NCBI RefSeq assembly: GCF_000002425.4
Contig: NC_037255.1
Location: 1,991,847-2,055,846, forward strand
Direction: 5' to 3'
Origin: Physcomitrium patens
Taxonomy: Eukaryota > Streptophyta > Bryopsida > Funariales > Funariaceae
Length of the DNA stretch: 64,000 nucleotides
Shown here: positions 12,001 through 25,600 of the stretch, in pieces
Layout: each line of letters begins with the position of its first letter
Position numbering within the stretch: the first letter of the stretch is position 1
Made by a program: the position numbers and the translations under genes
The notes under the pieces: model-generated
The model's database searches: none
Told to the model about the DNA's origin: nothing
Seen by the model: the letters and a program-made list of their open reading frames with translations, nothing else

Positions 12001-13105
12001 CTTTACAATCTCATTTTATTTCAAATAATCTTTCTTACTAAAAGAAGTTAGTAGAACTTACAATGCATAACAACCAATAAATCTCAAATCACCAAAATTG
12101 GTAGATGATTCAGAAACTAGAAGGAAGGCCAATATTACACAACATACAATAAAAATTTGTAAAAGTAGAAATGACCTAAAGGACTTCAGAAGAGAAATGA
12201 ATCCCCTGTAGTGAAGCTTAAGGCATTCCAAGTGTCCCTAATTATTAGGCCTCAACTTTGGAAACTATTTAAGATGTCGATATTTTCTCAACTCTAATAT
12301 CTAGAGCCTCTTTGGTGTCATCAACAATCCAGTTGCAAACAACACTTTGAAAGAACCATCATAGAAACTCAAATGTTCCAAACTAATTAAGGCAATGAGG
12401 TTGTGAAACTCTAATTTTATTTGGAACACCTTCCAAAAATCTTTTCTCACAACAAACATTTTTAAACCACTCAAAATATGCAACTTGGTAAAGAGAAAAA
12501 ATTGTAAGGTAAGTAAGTGAAACTATAACAATCAACAAGATATAGCTCTTCTATACCAATCAGCTTTCCAATAGACTATAAGAGCATTATTTAGATTTTT
12601 TATCCCAAAATATTATTTCCTTGTTTTGATATTATTGAAAGCATATGAAGAAAAAATTTAAAATTATAAGATATCTAATCTATTTGAAGAATTTTCTAGT
12701 ATTTAAGGATAAATACAATAAATCCTAAATAATAAGTTTAATTATAAATTGAATAATATCACACACTATTATACTTTTATGACTAGGCACAATTATTTCT
12801 ACTAGGATAGTTTTGAAATTCAAAAAAATTATTATTATTTTTGATAAAAAAATCAAATGTTCAATTTATTAATACAAGATCAAGTGTTTTAGTAGAAATC
12901 TCTTCACATCACAATATGATTTCTAAAACATTTGATTAATAAATAAAATATTATTTGATTAAATATTGATTACTAATTAAAATTATCAAATGTATCTAAG
13001 AAAAAAATACTTCTTTTGTAACAAGATTTTAATCTTATAAGTTATTGCATGAATTACATTGTATTTTCTATATACAAATAAAATTTTGTTGAAAACATAT
13101 CTAAC

Positions 13106-13110
<5 letters not shown>

Positions 13111-13146
<36 letters not shown>
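13111..13146. repeat. (AT)n microsatellite
   Basis: An uninterrupted TA dinucleotide run lies inside the AT-rich island. Similar runs occur near 15,315, 19,975, 21,380, 35,420 and 43,360. Confidence 0.95.
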
Positions 13147-13149
<3 letters not shown>

Positions 13150-15841
13150 TCAAAAATAATTAAAAATAAAATTTAGCAATTCTACTAAATATTGTTACAT
13201 AAAAGTTTACTTAAAACCATAAATTTAGATAATTTAGCACTTGGAATATAATAAAAAAATTATACTTGGTTGACAAATCTTTCAAACTTGTACCAGTTAT
13301 TTTGTAAATATTTTAAAAATATAATTTATAGTTCATTATTAGATTAGACTATATTTCAATATTGATTTCTAAAACAAAGAATCTCCAATAATAGAATAGC
13401 TTCAAAAAAAGTCATTCCATCTCTATATTTTTATGACGAATTATTTTTGATGTTGGTTGCAATGGAAAATCAATCTTACAATCTAATATTTAAAAATATT
13501 AACATCCATAATAGTATACATTTTAAAATATTTCTTTTAGAATATTATAAAATCTTAAAATTAAATGAAAGATAAAAACACACCACTATTTTCTTTCATA
13601 AAAATTAACGGTTCTAAAAAATATGTGGTAGAAAAATTATTTAATTTAAAGATGAATTATCATAGATCAAAACTTATAATATTTGAAGGAATGTATTATT
13701 AATAAAAACATATTGAAACAATAAAAAAAATTACTTATAAATTGTAATATATATAAGCATCTATCCTAATCAAACTATCACTATTGTTATATAATTTTTA
13801 TAATCAAACAAATAAAAATAAAAATTATTTTACATCTTAATTTTAAAAACATTGTAAAACTAATTACAAAGTCTTATTTTTGTAGAATTACAATTTAGAG
13901 ACCACACCAACATACCATTAATTAAGCCATTTATTTTGTGATCTTTATTGAATAAATGCTATGCTAAAAAAACAGTAAATTTATTTTTGAAGGCACTTAC
14001 AAAGACATTAATACAAACAAAATTCATAGGTAGTCATTCCATCTTGATATTGGCTAATATTTTTGACTTAGAATATCCATAAATCATCTCAAAGATAATA
14101 AAAAAATAAAATAAAATTATAATAATTAAAAAAATATTTAAATAATTAATTCAAATTCATAAATAAAACATAAGAATAAGTTTCAAAATAGTGGTTACAA
14201 AAATAAGATTCAAAGCTCACATATATTTATAAAAAATTTAATATAAATAAAAATTAATATAAATAAAAATTACTATAAATAAAAAATTATATCTGTTTAA
14301 TTTTAAAATATCTGTAAAAGATGTTCATATTCAAGTATAAAAAATATTTAATATCTTATATTTTTAAAGAACGTAATCTACAACAACCTTTAGGCCAATA
14401 TTTGACATTAATGTTTTTAGATAAAATTGAAATTTAGACATATTAATAATTAATTTTTTATTGATTTAATTACACTAAAAAATTAGATTGAATTTTTAAA
14501 GTAATTTAAATTAAATAATACTTTGATAAATTTCTCCACTTTATATTAAAATTTTTATTTTTCTATATTCTAAAATAATTTACTATTATTATTATTATTA
14601 TTTTGTGGCCAAATAGTAATGTTATTGAACAGCTCAAATAGTAAATCATTAAATTTGGCATTTACTTTAACTTGTGATTAAATTTCTAATGCACAAAAGT
14701 TCATAAAAACTTATTTTTTGAAGTAATATAATTTTTAAATTATATTTGTTGTATTTTTTGAAATGATTTAGTTTATAAAAATAAAAGTATTGATTGTACT
14801 TCTATAATACTTGAATTGATGAGTTGAATTGGTTGTACTCTATAAGATTATATGAAGAATCCCGTAGGCTTAATGCACATCACCAAAAAGTCTCTTATTC
14901 CTTGACTAAAATACTAAAATCTTCTTTACTTCATTTCAACTTTTCTCAAGAGGACTATAAAAATTATAAGTTTGAACTTTTTGATTATTATAATTCCAAA
15001 ACTCAAGATTAACACAAACGATTGACATGTAGAAACACAAACAACTTGCTTCACAAAGTGAAATCAGCTTCCTATTCTGGTGCTCCAACAATTGCTAGAA
15101 AATTTGATCACATCATGAACCATGAAATAAATAGACAAATATGTCTCCTCACAGAATTCCACCCCAAGTCATGAGAAGGAGGCTCAAATACATTTCAATG
15201 AGTGCCACTTTGGAAGTCATCGTCCTACCTGAACACTACATCTATATCATCACAATTTCAATCAAATGGCAAAAGAAACGTCGGAAGAAGCGTAGGGTGA
15301 CATCAAAAGCATGAAATATATATATATATATATAAATATGCATCTAAAATGGTTCATGTGGGGGAGTGGCAAGCAATGAAATGTGAAGTCACTTCACTTT
15401 ATTCAGCGAAAACCATAGCCATAATCTTGCACGATTGTTTCAGCACTGGCCAAGCCAAACAAAGACAAGGCAAATGTTGAACTCACAAGATGACGATGAT
15501 GCTTTCACTACGTCTTACAGTAATCTCAGAGCCAACTCTGCTGCGCCAGGAAGGGGCTTCTGTGAGGTCGATGGACATGACAATACCAACTCATCACACT
15601 CCAGCACCATACATTCCTCCGGGCTAGCGGTCGATCAACATAACTACAGACTTACTAGCATCTTATCTACGCTCATAAACACGAGATCGCAAACTTCCAA
15701 CTCGTCTACTACAACTTGTGGTAGCGGTTGCACAGTAGTCTACTAAAGCAAAACACCTTTCAACGCTTCACTCGTCACAAGCCGCTGTCGAGGAAGCTTG
15801 CTCGAGGAGGTTGCACATTTCGATGTTGTACGACGAGACAC

Positions 15842-15872
15842 GAAGAAGAAGAAGAAGAAGAAGAAGAAGAAA
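15842..15872. repeat. (GAA)n microsatellite
   Basis: About ten GAA triplets in tandem, in the noncoding flank downstream of the pectate lyase gene. Confidence 0.95.
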
Positions 15873-16108
15873 CACTCTAATTAAGTCAGTGTTTTCTGCA
15901 GCACACCCACGAACACATCTGCACTGAACACCGTGCTCCGGGTGTGCCGCAATTCGATGCTATTACCTTACAAGATGGACGTCTCCGGGCTGCTTACAAG
16001 CGCAGCCTCTGCATGTCCGTTTGAGGGAAAAACTGGGTTAAATGGTACAAGCGGGTCACCACACACCTCGTGGTGCTCATCGTACAAGGAAGTCGTTGTT
16101 GATCGCAT

Positions 16109-18259
16109 CTACAACTTGAGAGGACCTGCGCTTCTGGTGATGGCGGGTACCATGTGAGCGGGGCGTGACGATGTGCTGTAAGCCTTGGCGTAGACGCTGG
16201 CGGAGGTGGCCCTGGCTCCGGAGCCCGTGAAATACGACCCTCCCAGGAAAATGTCGCCGCTGGATGCCCAATTCCATCTCTGCCAGCCTCCGTAACTGGA
16301 TCCGCCGTCGTTGATGCGTTGGGTTACCTGCAATTCCAGGATAATCAGGTTAGACGACATGACACACTCTGTGACGGACGGCTCGCATTGTAAAACAAAG
16401 CTGCCGCTAATCCTCAACTGGCCAAGACATAGTGGATACCTCTTTCTTTCCGGCGGGATTGAATCGGTTGCCTTGGCTGAGAATGGTGGGATCTTCGCTG
16501 CCCCCAATCGCGTACTTCCCCCATCCGGCTGAGTAGTCATTGTTCAAAACATGAAACACGCCGAACCGGCACCTGCGTTCCAAACACACACCAGTTACTC
16601 AACTTCCTCATATTTACAGGAAAGTGACCAGCGGGGGCATGTGTGTTTACTAGTAGCAGACACCATTTCATCGCCAATCAACGCGCAGTGTCGTACCTTG
16701 GCAACCGTTGGACGAGGCCGGGTCCGAATTTGTTGAAAGCCACGGTGACCCGCATGTTCCTGTCCTCGGTATGGTCGGGGTCCGCTCCAAGCAGCATCGT
16801 CTGCAATCCAGACGAGTGTGCACACTTTCAGAAACAGGGCGACTAAACCTTCAGGGCACTAACCCCTGCAGGCAAGGTCCTGTCAGGACATTGCTTCGGA
16901 GTGATTCATTACCTTGTCATGCTGTTCCAGGAAGCAGTTGGAAATTGTGACCATGGTGGATCCGCGGGTGACATCGATGAGCCCATCGGTCGCCTTGGCC
17001 AAGTAGCAGTGGTCGATCCACACGTCCCGGGACCCCCAGATGTGAAGGCCATCGCCCTCGGATTTGTTGCGGCGGATTACTTTAGACGGGGACACTCGAA
17101 TGGTGGTTGGTCCCGATGGTCGAATGTCGTGAATGTGCAGGCCGTGCAGGATGACGTTGTTGGTGCGAAGGATGCTGATCTGCGAGCCTCCGACAATGTG
17201 GACTTCGGCGCCACGACCGTCGACGGTCTTGTAGGCGGAGATGAAGAGCTCTCCTTTCAGTTGGATGGTCATACTCTTGGCGAAAATGATCCAAAGCGGT
17301 CCGTTTCGAGTCACTCCGTAGCGCAGTGTTCCCGGCTGAGGGTTCTTCGCATCATCTCCATTGTTGGTGACGGTGTAGATGGGTCCATTCTTGCCGCCGA
17401 TGGCATTTCTTCCGAATCCGGTGGCGCAATTGGACAGTGCCTGGCGGTGGCTGCGCCAGTTCGGGTCGCACCTCCAGCAGTCGTCGATCGGGTTGCCAGT
17501 ACCGCACCCGCCCATGGCCTTCGCTAAAGAGGCGAGCATGTCATCCGCGTCCGTAGCATTTAAGTCAGCGGTGGCGAGGCTCAAACCACTGTCACAAATT
17601 CACGCAACGAACAAACCATGCCCATCAGAAAACAGAGCGCAATTGCAGGGCAGCCATCTGCGAGCACTCAGCAAAACTCTAACAAATTTCGAGAAGCAGA
17701 TCATGATTTTGCTCGGTGCGGAGTAAGTCAATGGTGCAAGGAACTGAAAGTGGACGTACTCGTCGCTGGCCTTGTAAATGATGTCCGCAGCAGACGTGTC
17801 GTAGAAGACCTCGTCATTCATGTAAGCAGCTTTGGAGTGGTACACGTTGTCGTCTGCGAAGCTGGTGGAAGGGGGTTCTCGGACGCTCTCCGGAAAGTCG
17901 ATGAAAACGTCGTAGGATAGCTCGCCTTCGGTCGCGGCGTCAGCGTTAGATTGTGCCGCTTGAGAAGGTGACGCTACCAGGTCCTCGCTGGCGAAGGTTT
18001 CGGCGTCCCAGTTGTTGGCATCATAATTTCCATTGTTGGAGTTATATTCAAACGCATCGCCTGTCTGCGCGGCGAAGACCGGGGTGTCAGATTGAGCGTT
18101 GGACCCAGTGTTTTGGGGGAATTCCGGGTACTCTTGGTCGGTGGGAACATACTCCTGGTTGTCGAAATCTACCGGCATTGACCTCGCGTGGGGAGACTTC
18201 CACTGCGATGCAAGCACTATAAGCACCGTCAGCAAACTCGCCACCCGCCCGGACACCAT
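16109..18259 (-). CDS. Secreted pectate lyase, polysaccharide lyase family 1, five exons
   Basis: Predicted to cleave de-esterified homogalacturonan in the cell wall by Ca2+-dependent beta-elimination. Minus-strand exons: 18,259-17,760, 17,588-16,913, 16,800-16,697, 16,572-16,440 and 16,327-16,109. All have GT/AG borders and the phases join into 1,632 bases, 543 residues. The N-terminus ([20 protein letters not shown]) is a signal peptide. An Asn/Asp/Ser-rich extension of about 140 residues follows, before the family start. Family signatures in order: [86 protein letters not shown] (acidic Ca2+ site), [18 protein letters not shown], and [19 protein letters not shown], which contains the catalytic-type Arg. 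The frame is intact. The gene is GC-richer than its surroundings. The acidic extension is the unusual feature. Confidence 0.93.
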
Positions 18260-21200
18260 TCTTGTGGTCGATTTTGAAGAAGGCTCGTCTTGGATCCTTT
18301 GCTGGCACTACTGGGAACCTGAAGTCTAAACAAGCACAACTTCTCTGTAAGTTGAAAGTCTTTTGAAATGCCTTTGCGCAGCAACCAACAATCCCAATAG
18401 GATCCGCAACTCATAATTCACAACGCAACGAAGAGTTGGAAGAATCACCCCATCACATTCTGGTGAGGAGAGATAGCGAAGTATGCATCATGTCCGTGGA
18501 CATAAGCAGGATTAGAGCCTACTCACGTGGTGAACAAGCCGATGGAAGTAGCACACTTCCTATTAACGCCCGCGAAGCTTCACTTGGAACTTCGATGCAA
18601 TCCTTGGTCAGTGTTTGCATCTGCTTGCAGAATGAGTGCGTTTTGCAGCTCAATCTCGATTCATGGGGATGCAGCACCACGCCTTTCTGAGGTTCTAGCT
18701 GGTTTGAAGCCCGGAGATCATCACATCCAGCTCCACCTTGAGTCAAGCTTGGTGCATGTCGAGAGTGAGATGGCCATGTAGCCCACCTTCAGAGCTTAAG
18801 TGGTGCGAGACGCCATGTTGCTTCAAGCCATGAACGTGCGTAGAGACCCCTACGGCGTAAATCTCTGAAATTAATTCCGTAGCGCGGAGGATGATTGCAA
18901 GTCACCGCAACTTCTTTCCGGCTAATTCATCTGCTCCAGCATCCGATGCCAGAGTAACACTGTTTCGATTGCCATTTACATGTGTAATTTGTGCTGCACC
19001 ATCGCTCTGTTGCCGTGCTCTGCGATTAACTCGAACTGTTTGTCGTGCAAGTTGAGTAACCAAGATTCGCATTGCTAAATACCGGCCTCCTGAGAGGATT
19101 GTGGCAGAAATGCGAAATAAGTGGGTCAAAGTGGCAATCTAAAAATAGGAAGACTCCGGACTCGGCGGGCATGCGCAGGGTGACGTCGGGGCTGGACCTT
19201 GGCCCAAGCATGTCGGCAGACTTTCTGACAATGTGACTCAGAGTGCACTAGCCCAGATCTCCAGTCCGCCCAGTTTCAACCCGTGTGCATACTTTTGCTT
19301 ACCAGTCGCCTCGGACGAAACCGGTGAAGCATTTCTATTCAGGAAAAAACGCTCTCGCTCTCGGACGGATCAACCTTCCAGGTGCTAGTACAAAAGCCCT
19401 GACAGAATGTGATCAAAGGTACGCCCACACGGATCACTGCCATTAATCAAACTCGGGCGCGCACGCGATCCAGGGGACGAAAGCGTCAGATTCTCTCGAG
19501 AGACCAAAAGTGTACATTTCGTCGACTTCAGAACTAGGATTTACGCATGGTTCCTTCAAGTTCAATCTGCCTTGAAAGACATCGAATGTCGAATCCTAGA
19601 CACATCGGGCGCTGCAAATGGCGATTCTGGAGGGAGTTTTCGCACTACCCTGTGGAGAATGGTATTGCTGGAATACGAAAGCGGGCTACGGCTTCCACAT
19701 GCAACCGGGTCTGCGCACAAATTCAGGGCACGTCTGTGAAGAAATCGAGGGACGAGGCGCTGGTTCCAGTCCGAAGTTTGTGCGGCCGCGGCTGCTAAAT
19801 TCACGGGTGGCTGTCGTTTATCGGCCTTTCGCAGCCGATGACATTCCTCGGAAGTGATGTGCCTTTTAAAGCACCGACTCGGTTCATAAAGTTGTCATAC
19901 TCCTTTACTTTTTGGATTGGAGATGCTGGGAATCGACTTTTTCCCAGAATCATTGTTAACTAATACTTTTTCTTTATATATATATATATATATATACAAG
20001 TGAAAACCAGTGCAGTTGGCCACCAAACATTTATTGCATCTGGCTGGTGGTGTCTTTGTAGTGAAAATAGGCATAGGTGCTGGAATCATTAATTTATGCA
20101 GCAAATTGAACCAGTGGAAGAACTTCCAATGTCCAAAACCACCACACAAATCAGTTTTTCACTAGCAGTTCACAATTCCTTGAGAAAAGACAAAGGCAAG
20201 AAATTAAAGACCTCACGGAATCCACCACAGCCATAGAAGCAATGCTGCTTTATTCAACCTCACTTGGGAGTTTCCGAGCTCCATGTCTAGTAATCTTGAA
20301 ATGCTACTTTCAATAATTTACAGCAACATCATGCAGTGATAAGTGATTGATCAAAAGTTGATTTATTGTTTCACTTTTGCTTCTATTTTGATAAAAACAA
20401 TGGAATAAGTATCCAATTAGAGATGGTTTTGTCTCCTTTGGTTTATCCCCAAGTTGTTTTTATATCAGATATATATTAGTATGTTTGACTATTTTTATCT
20501 TATTATTGACAAAGTGTGCAAGGTTCTATTGAGCATGGTAATGATTTTATAACTGGGATTTGATTAGTTCGCCTTTTTTATATTATTATTCATGATTTTT
20601 TACAATGTTTTGTTTTGGTTTTTGCAATTTGGAATCATTTTAAAGCAATTTGCGTGTCTTTGAGAATAAACTCTAAAATCTTAAGTTGTACCTTATGATT
20701 GCTTAAACTTGATCAATAATTTCTATATACAGAAAAATAGTTAATCAATTGATGTATAATAAGTCTAACTAACTCAAATTTTAGAGTCATGTATGTAATT
20801 GATGGTAAGTTTTGCAAGTATTTTTGGACGACTTCATTCAATAGTAACTGGAGAGTTTTTGTTATGTAATGAAACTACTTGTATCAATGCACTTGTACAT
20901 GTCCTTATGTCTCATGACATGCACAAAATTATATTATTTACACTTAAAATCATTGTTTAAGACACGTTTTTTTGTCCACACATTAGCATGATTATTGAAC
21001 GAAGTTAAAAATACAAGCACATCAAATCTGGATCCTTCTCTTATTTTAATTTGTAATAATTTTAAATTTATAAACATGATATTTTGTGCAATATGAAATA
21101 TAAAACAAAAATAAAAAGATTACAAAAGAAACTTGTCACTTTGATTTTAAAAATACTCTGCTTCTATGTATCAACCCTTAATAACCCGCATGTATTTGTA

Positions 21201-22633
21201 TAATGAAGTCCAACATGATTGCAAAACAATAAAGTAAGTATTGCATAAGATAATTTCTAAAATAAATTACTACACTATGATGATAAATCATCACCATGGT
21301 ATGTACATTTGTAAGCCAATATAATAAATGGTGCATCTTCAAAGTCTATCATCCAAGAACAATCAATTAATATTTTCAGTATATATATATATATATATAT
21401 ATATATTTACATATAAGAAATTGTTAAATTGGCCCAGACATTTACTAAATCAACCCATCCATCATCATTGATTGAGGATCCAACCATTTTTTCATTGCCT
21501 ATTTAGAATTTTTTGATGATGATTAGGATGAGTGGATAAATTTAGTAAATACTTGGGTCAATTTAACAATCTTTTTTTATATACATTTTACTTTATGTCC
21601 AATTAATATCATTTTTCTTTACAAGTAAGAATGCAATTATCACACAATCTGTAAATAAGACAACACTTCCAATACCAAGTGGTTTTGCAACACTCACTCA
21701 AGATGGTCCATTACAGTATGTATGAAAAGGATACACTGCCACAACCACTTGACATTAAGAAAGGGCTTGATCAGCGTCTTTTCTAATTTTGGAAAAATGT
21801 GATATTCGCATGATGAGATGAAATGCAAATTCTTTCAGCTTAACTTCTTTTGCCACATCCTCTGTTGACTGGTTGTGGGCTCATCTGGTCATTCGTTAGC
21901 ATGTTGATAAGGCCAAGTTTCTCCCAGTGATATATCTCGACAATCTGGCCACTACTGTAGTCTCATTATTGAAAAGAATTAAGATAATGAATATTCCTTC
22001 AGTGAATTCAAACATAAGTGTATGTGGAGTTGTGCATTTATCTCATCATCACGATGACAAGAGATGCGATCTCGAAAGGATAGAATAAGTTAGGCTAGAG
22101 TGTGGAACTTTGGGCAACTCCTGTAACGCATACATTTCTGAAGGCTTTACACGGCATGAAGTGTTTAAACCCTTGGACGACCATATGGTTGAACGATAGT
22201 AGTCAATTCGCAGCATGAGTTTGGTGAACTCAAGAATCTGCATTTACGTTCGGGATTGAACACCAAGAAAACGACAACAGCCATATAAGTTATGACAAAC
22301 AGCGACGAAAGTTTCTTCGTACATGCTGGACACGGAAGGAAACCAGAATCCAAGTAAGCTCAAAATGTTGATGAATGAACTCATCGGTTTATTTACAGTA
22401 CGGGGACAAGATCCAAAAACTCCAGAAAGTTAATTCCCAGGTTAAGCTGCGCCCCTTCTTAGAGAAAACCCAAGACTCAACCATCAATTTTCCGCAAGAT
22501 ATCCAGAGCCAGCAAATTGCTGGCTACTGGATCCAAATTTAAGTGGTGCTCGGAAGCTACGAACTTAACTGGCTCATCTTTCGGAACTGCTCTCTTATAT
22601 ACAAAAGCTTCAGCACCTCCACGTAGCAATAAT
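18260..22633. other. Pectate lyase upstream region and AT-rich intergenic DNA
   Basis: About 18,260-19,900 has moderate GC and is probably the promoter and 5' region of the pectate lyase gene; its short ORFs on both strands match no family. From about 19,900 to 22,000 the DNA is AT-rich with TA microsatellites and no gene. The last about 600 bases are the likely 3' UTR side of the SPT20/PHL-like gene. Confidence 0.5.
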
Positions 22634-25600
22634 TTACTGAGATTGGGTAGGCTGTCCTAGTTGTGGTTGTTGACCAGGTCGAGGCGTGTTTGACCCTCTC
22701 AACGGTAATACAGGAGCTCGGGCAGCTGCTGCCGCTGCACGAGAAGCATTCTGAAGCTCAATTGACGATGAGCTTGCACTGCCGTTCCCCGACGGTCCTA
22801 AACTTTGGCCACTACTAAGTTGAGGGCTGGACGGGTTTCCAACCAGTGAATTGAGGCTGCCACCCCCACTCAACTGTTGTTGTGGATTCAACTGCTGTGC
22901 GTTCAGTTGTTGAGGGTTGAGCTGCTGTTGTTGCAGCTGCTGCTGCTGTGAATTGAGCAGTTGTTGCTGTTGCTGCTGTGAGTTGAGCAGTTGTTGCTGT
23001 TGTTGTTGTTGTTGTTGCTGCGGTGAGTTGAGCAGTTGCTGCTGCTGTTGTTGTTGTTGCTGCTGTGAGTTGAGCAGTTGTTGCTGTTGTTGTTGCAGTT
23101 GTTGCTGTTGTTGTTGTTGTTGTTGTTGTTGTTGCTGCTGCTGTTGCAGCTGTGGATTCAATTGCTGAGCGTTCAACTGCTGTGCCTTAAGTTGTTGCTG
23201 CTGCGACGAATTCAAGTAATAATTCTGGCTTGAGGAGGGAATCTTCGGTGAGGCAAGCCCCGTCACTGAATTTCGTTGCAATGCAGCAAGATTGTTCCCC
23301 CGAATCATGCCCTGTACCATTCCTGAAACACCAGAGCCTCCGTGCACCTGGTTTGTACCTCCGAGAGCTGAGAGTGCATCCACCTGAGATCGCACTCCAC
23401 CAGTGTTCGCGAGCACACTTGTGCCTGTCCGTGCCCTCCCAACCGCTAGTTGTTGCACTTTCGAGGCTTGCTGTAATGCAGCAGCCTGGTTTATAGTTCC
23501 AAGTCCGGGTCTAAGTAAATTTGCTTGTTGTCCCATGGCATTCATAGCACCCAATTGACCCATATTTCCTAGACTCGACATTCCAAGGGATGGCATTCCA
23601 GACATAGACGTCAGTGTACTTATTCCACCAATAGCAACATTATTCATTCCCGCAAGGTTATGCATGTTGGCCAAACTTGCTTGATTACCAGTATTTGCTG
23701 GCATTCCTACTGAATTCATATTACTCATGCCCGGCAGCGTGTTCCCCATAGTTCCTGATAACATGACTTTCCGCTGATTAAGGAGATGCTGATGCCTTGC
23801 CTGTTGTTGTTGCTGCTGCTGTTGTATATACTGCAGCTGTTGCAGCTGATTAGACTGGGCCACCAGATGAGGGGAAGCCAAATTATGCCCCTGGCCACGT
23901 CCAACCACGGCAGAAGCAACTCAGATCTCCATCTTGAACTAAATTACAAGGACGATCCTGAACATGAAAAGAGCACAATAAGAATTGATGGATGCAGTCC
24001 TACCTGACCCGTCAGTTGGGCTATCTGTGAGGCAGCCACCATCTGCTGTTGGTGATGTTGTTGGAGATGTTGCTGCTGCTGCGTTTGCCGCTGCATCGGT
24101 ACTTGCTGCTGCATCTGGTGATGTTGCTGTTGTTGAGCTGCTATCTGAGATGCTTGGGCAGGGTCAATCTGAGAAGGCTTTACATTCGAAGCAATACCTT
24201 GTTGACCCAAATGGTTGTTCATGATCTGTTGCCGACTCGGGGCATTCGACGGAGGCGGCATCCGGTTAGCAGCCAATTGGCTAGGGGATGAAAGCTGCAT
24301 TGGATTATGAGTAGGCATTACATTCCCTGGTATAGCACCTTGCATCAACTGCGGACTCATTACAGCTCTTTGAGTAGTTGCAAGATGACCAACTTGGGGG
24401 TTGCCCAAGGTAGAGGCACCTGCAGGCATGCGACGAGCACTCGAGGCTGCATTCACTACTGAATTACGAGGCGCACTTTGTTGAACTTCGTCAGAAACTA
24501 GCTCATAATTCTCCTTTTTCAGCTGCCATAAACGGCATAACAATATACGAAGCATCAGACAGGCGTGATATGATGAATTTGGAGACCATACAACAAATAG
24601 TTTATTCATAGGATGAAATAATTACAAAGCACACGCATTTATGTAACTCGAACCAAAACAAAATGTAATAGATGTAACATTCTCCGAAAAACATTTCTCG
24701 GGACAGATGAGAAGTATCGGTTTACCAAAGCACAGTACTGTTTTGCAAATCGGTCAGCCACATGCTGCATAAAGAACGAACAACAGGCAATGACATCAGT
24801 ATGTAACATATCAAATAGATAACCTTATCAATCTTTTATTGAATTAGTCATGTACAAAATATTCTATTTTCTAAAATCTAAGGACGCCAGAAGCAATCAG
24901 AACGATGTTCTTGAGAAAACATACTTCGAAACATACTACATGTCCACTATGTGCACACTTTGCAATACCTCACAATCCGCATATCTAACCAATATCCTGG
25001 ACCTGCCCTGAAAGATTTCATTTACTTTCGAAGCCTCACCCCACAGAAGCTTGGGAAGAAACTGATAAATCGAACTCTGTCCACGTACGTAATATCTGAC
25101 ACTATAACCTCCATGTATATTACTCATCACCACTGCAAAGCAAGCACTTTAAAGCATTCCTACTAAGAGATTCGACTGTTGAAATCTAGATAATTCAACA
25201 TGCACACATGGACATTCTCAGAGTGAAATAATACAATCGTTAGAAACCAGTACACTTGTAAAGACTAATACTTACAACATTAGGCATGGTAGGCAAGACA
25301 TGGTGAGGAGGTTCAGCTTCTTCTTCTTGATCATCTCCAACTTGGATAATAGCCTCCACCAGGCTATCTTTTGCTCGACCGCACAATACAAGACGTTTTC
25401 GTGATCGATGAAAAGTAGGTTGATAGTTCATTGCTCCTGTTACCACTCTCTCTTATCAGTATCATCTTCGAAATGATAGTCATTATAAAGTCCGAGAAGG
25501 CCCTAAAAATTTAAACAAAACAAGTTCATGCAAGTAGAAGTGTTGCTGCAACTACATGTACATCCACTAGATCCAATTTCACCAATCAAAACAAAATCAA

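Larger units (their letters stand above)
9045..16108. other. eL33 promoter side, then AT-rich CpG-poor gene-free island
   Basis: The first about 200 bases are GC-rich and form the eL33 upstream and leader region. From about 9,300 to 15,000 the DNA is extremely AT-rich with very few CG dinucleotides, many A and T homopolymers and no supported coding region. No protein remnant could be recognised, so it may be old transposon DNA decayed beyond recognition. From about 15,000 the composition recovers towards the 3' flank of the pectate lyase gene, with an AT microsatellite near 15,315 and a GAA microsatellite. Confidence 0.7.

Noticed and set aside
16901..17527. 208-residue plus-strand ORF
   Set aside because: Antisense shadow of the pectate lyase second exon.
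22917..23168. Cysteine-rich plus-strand ORF
   Set aside because: Reverse strand of the CAA/CAG polyglutamine repeats.
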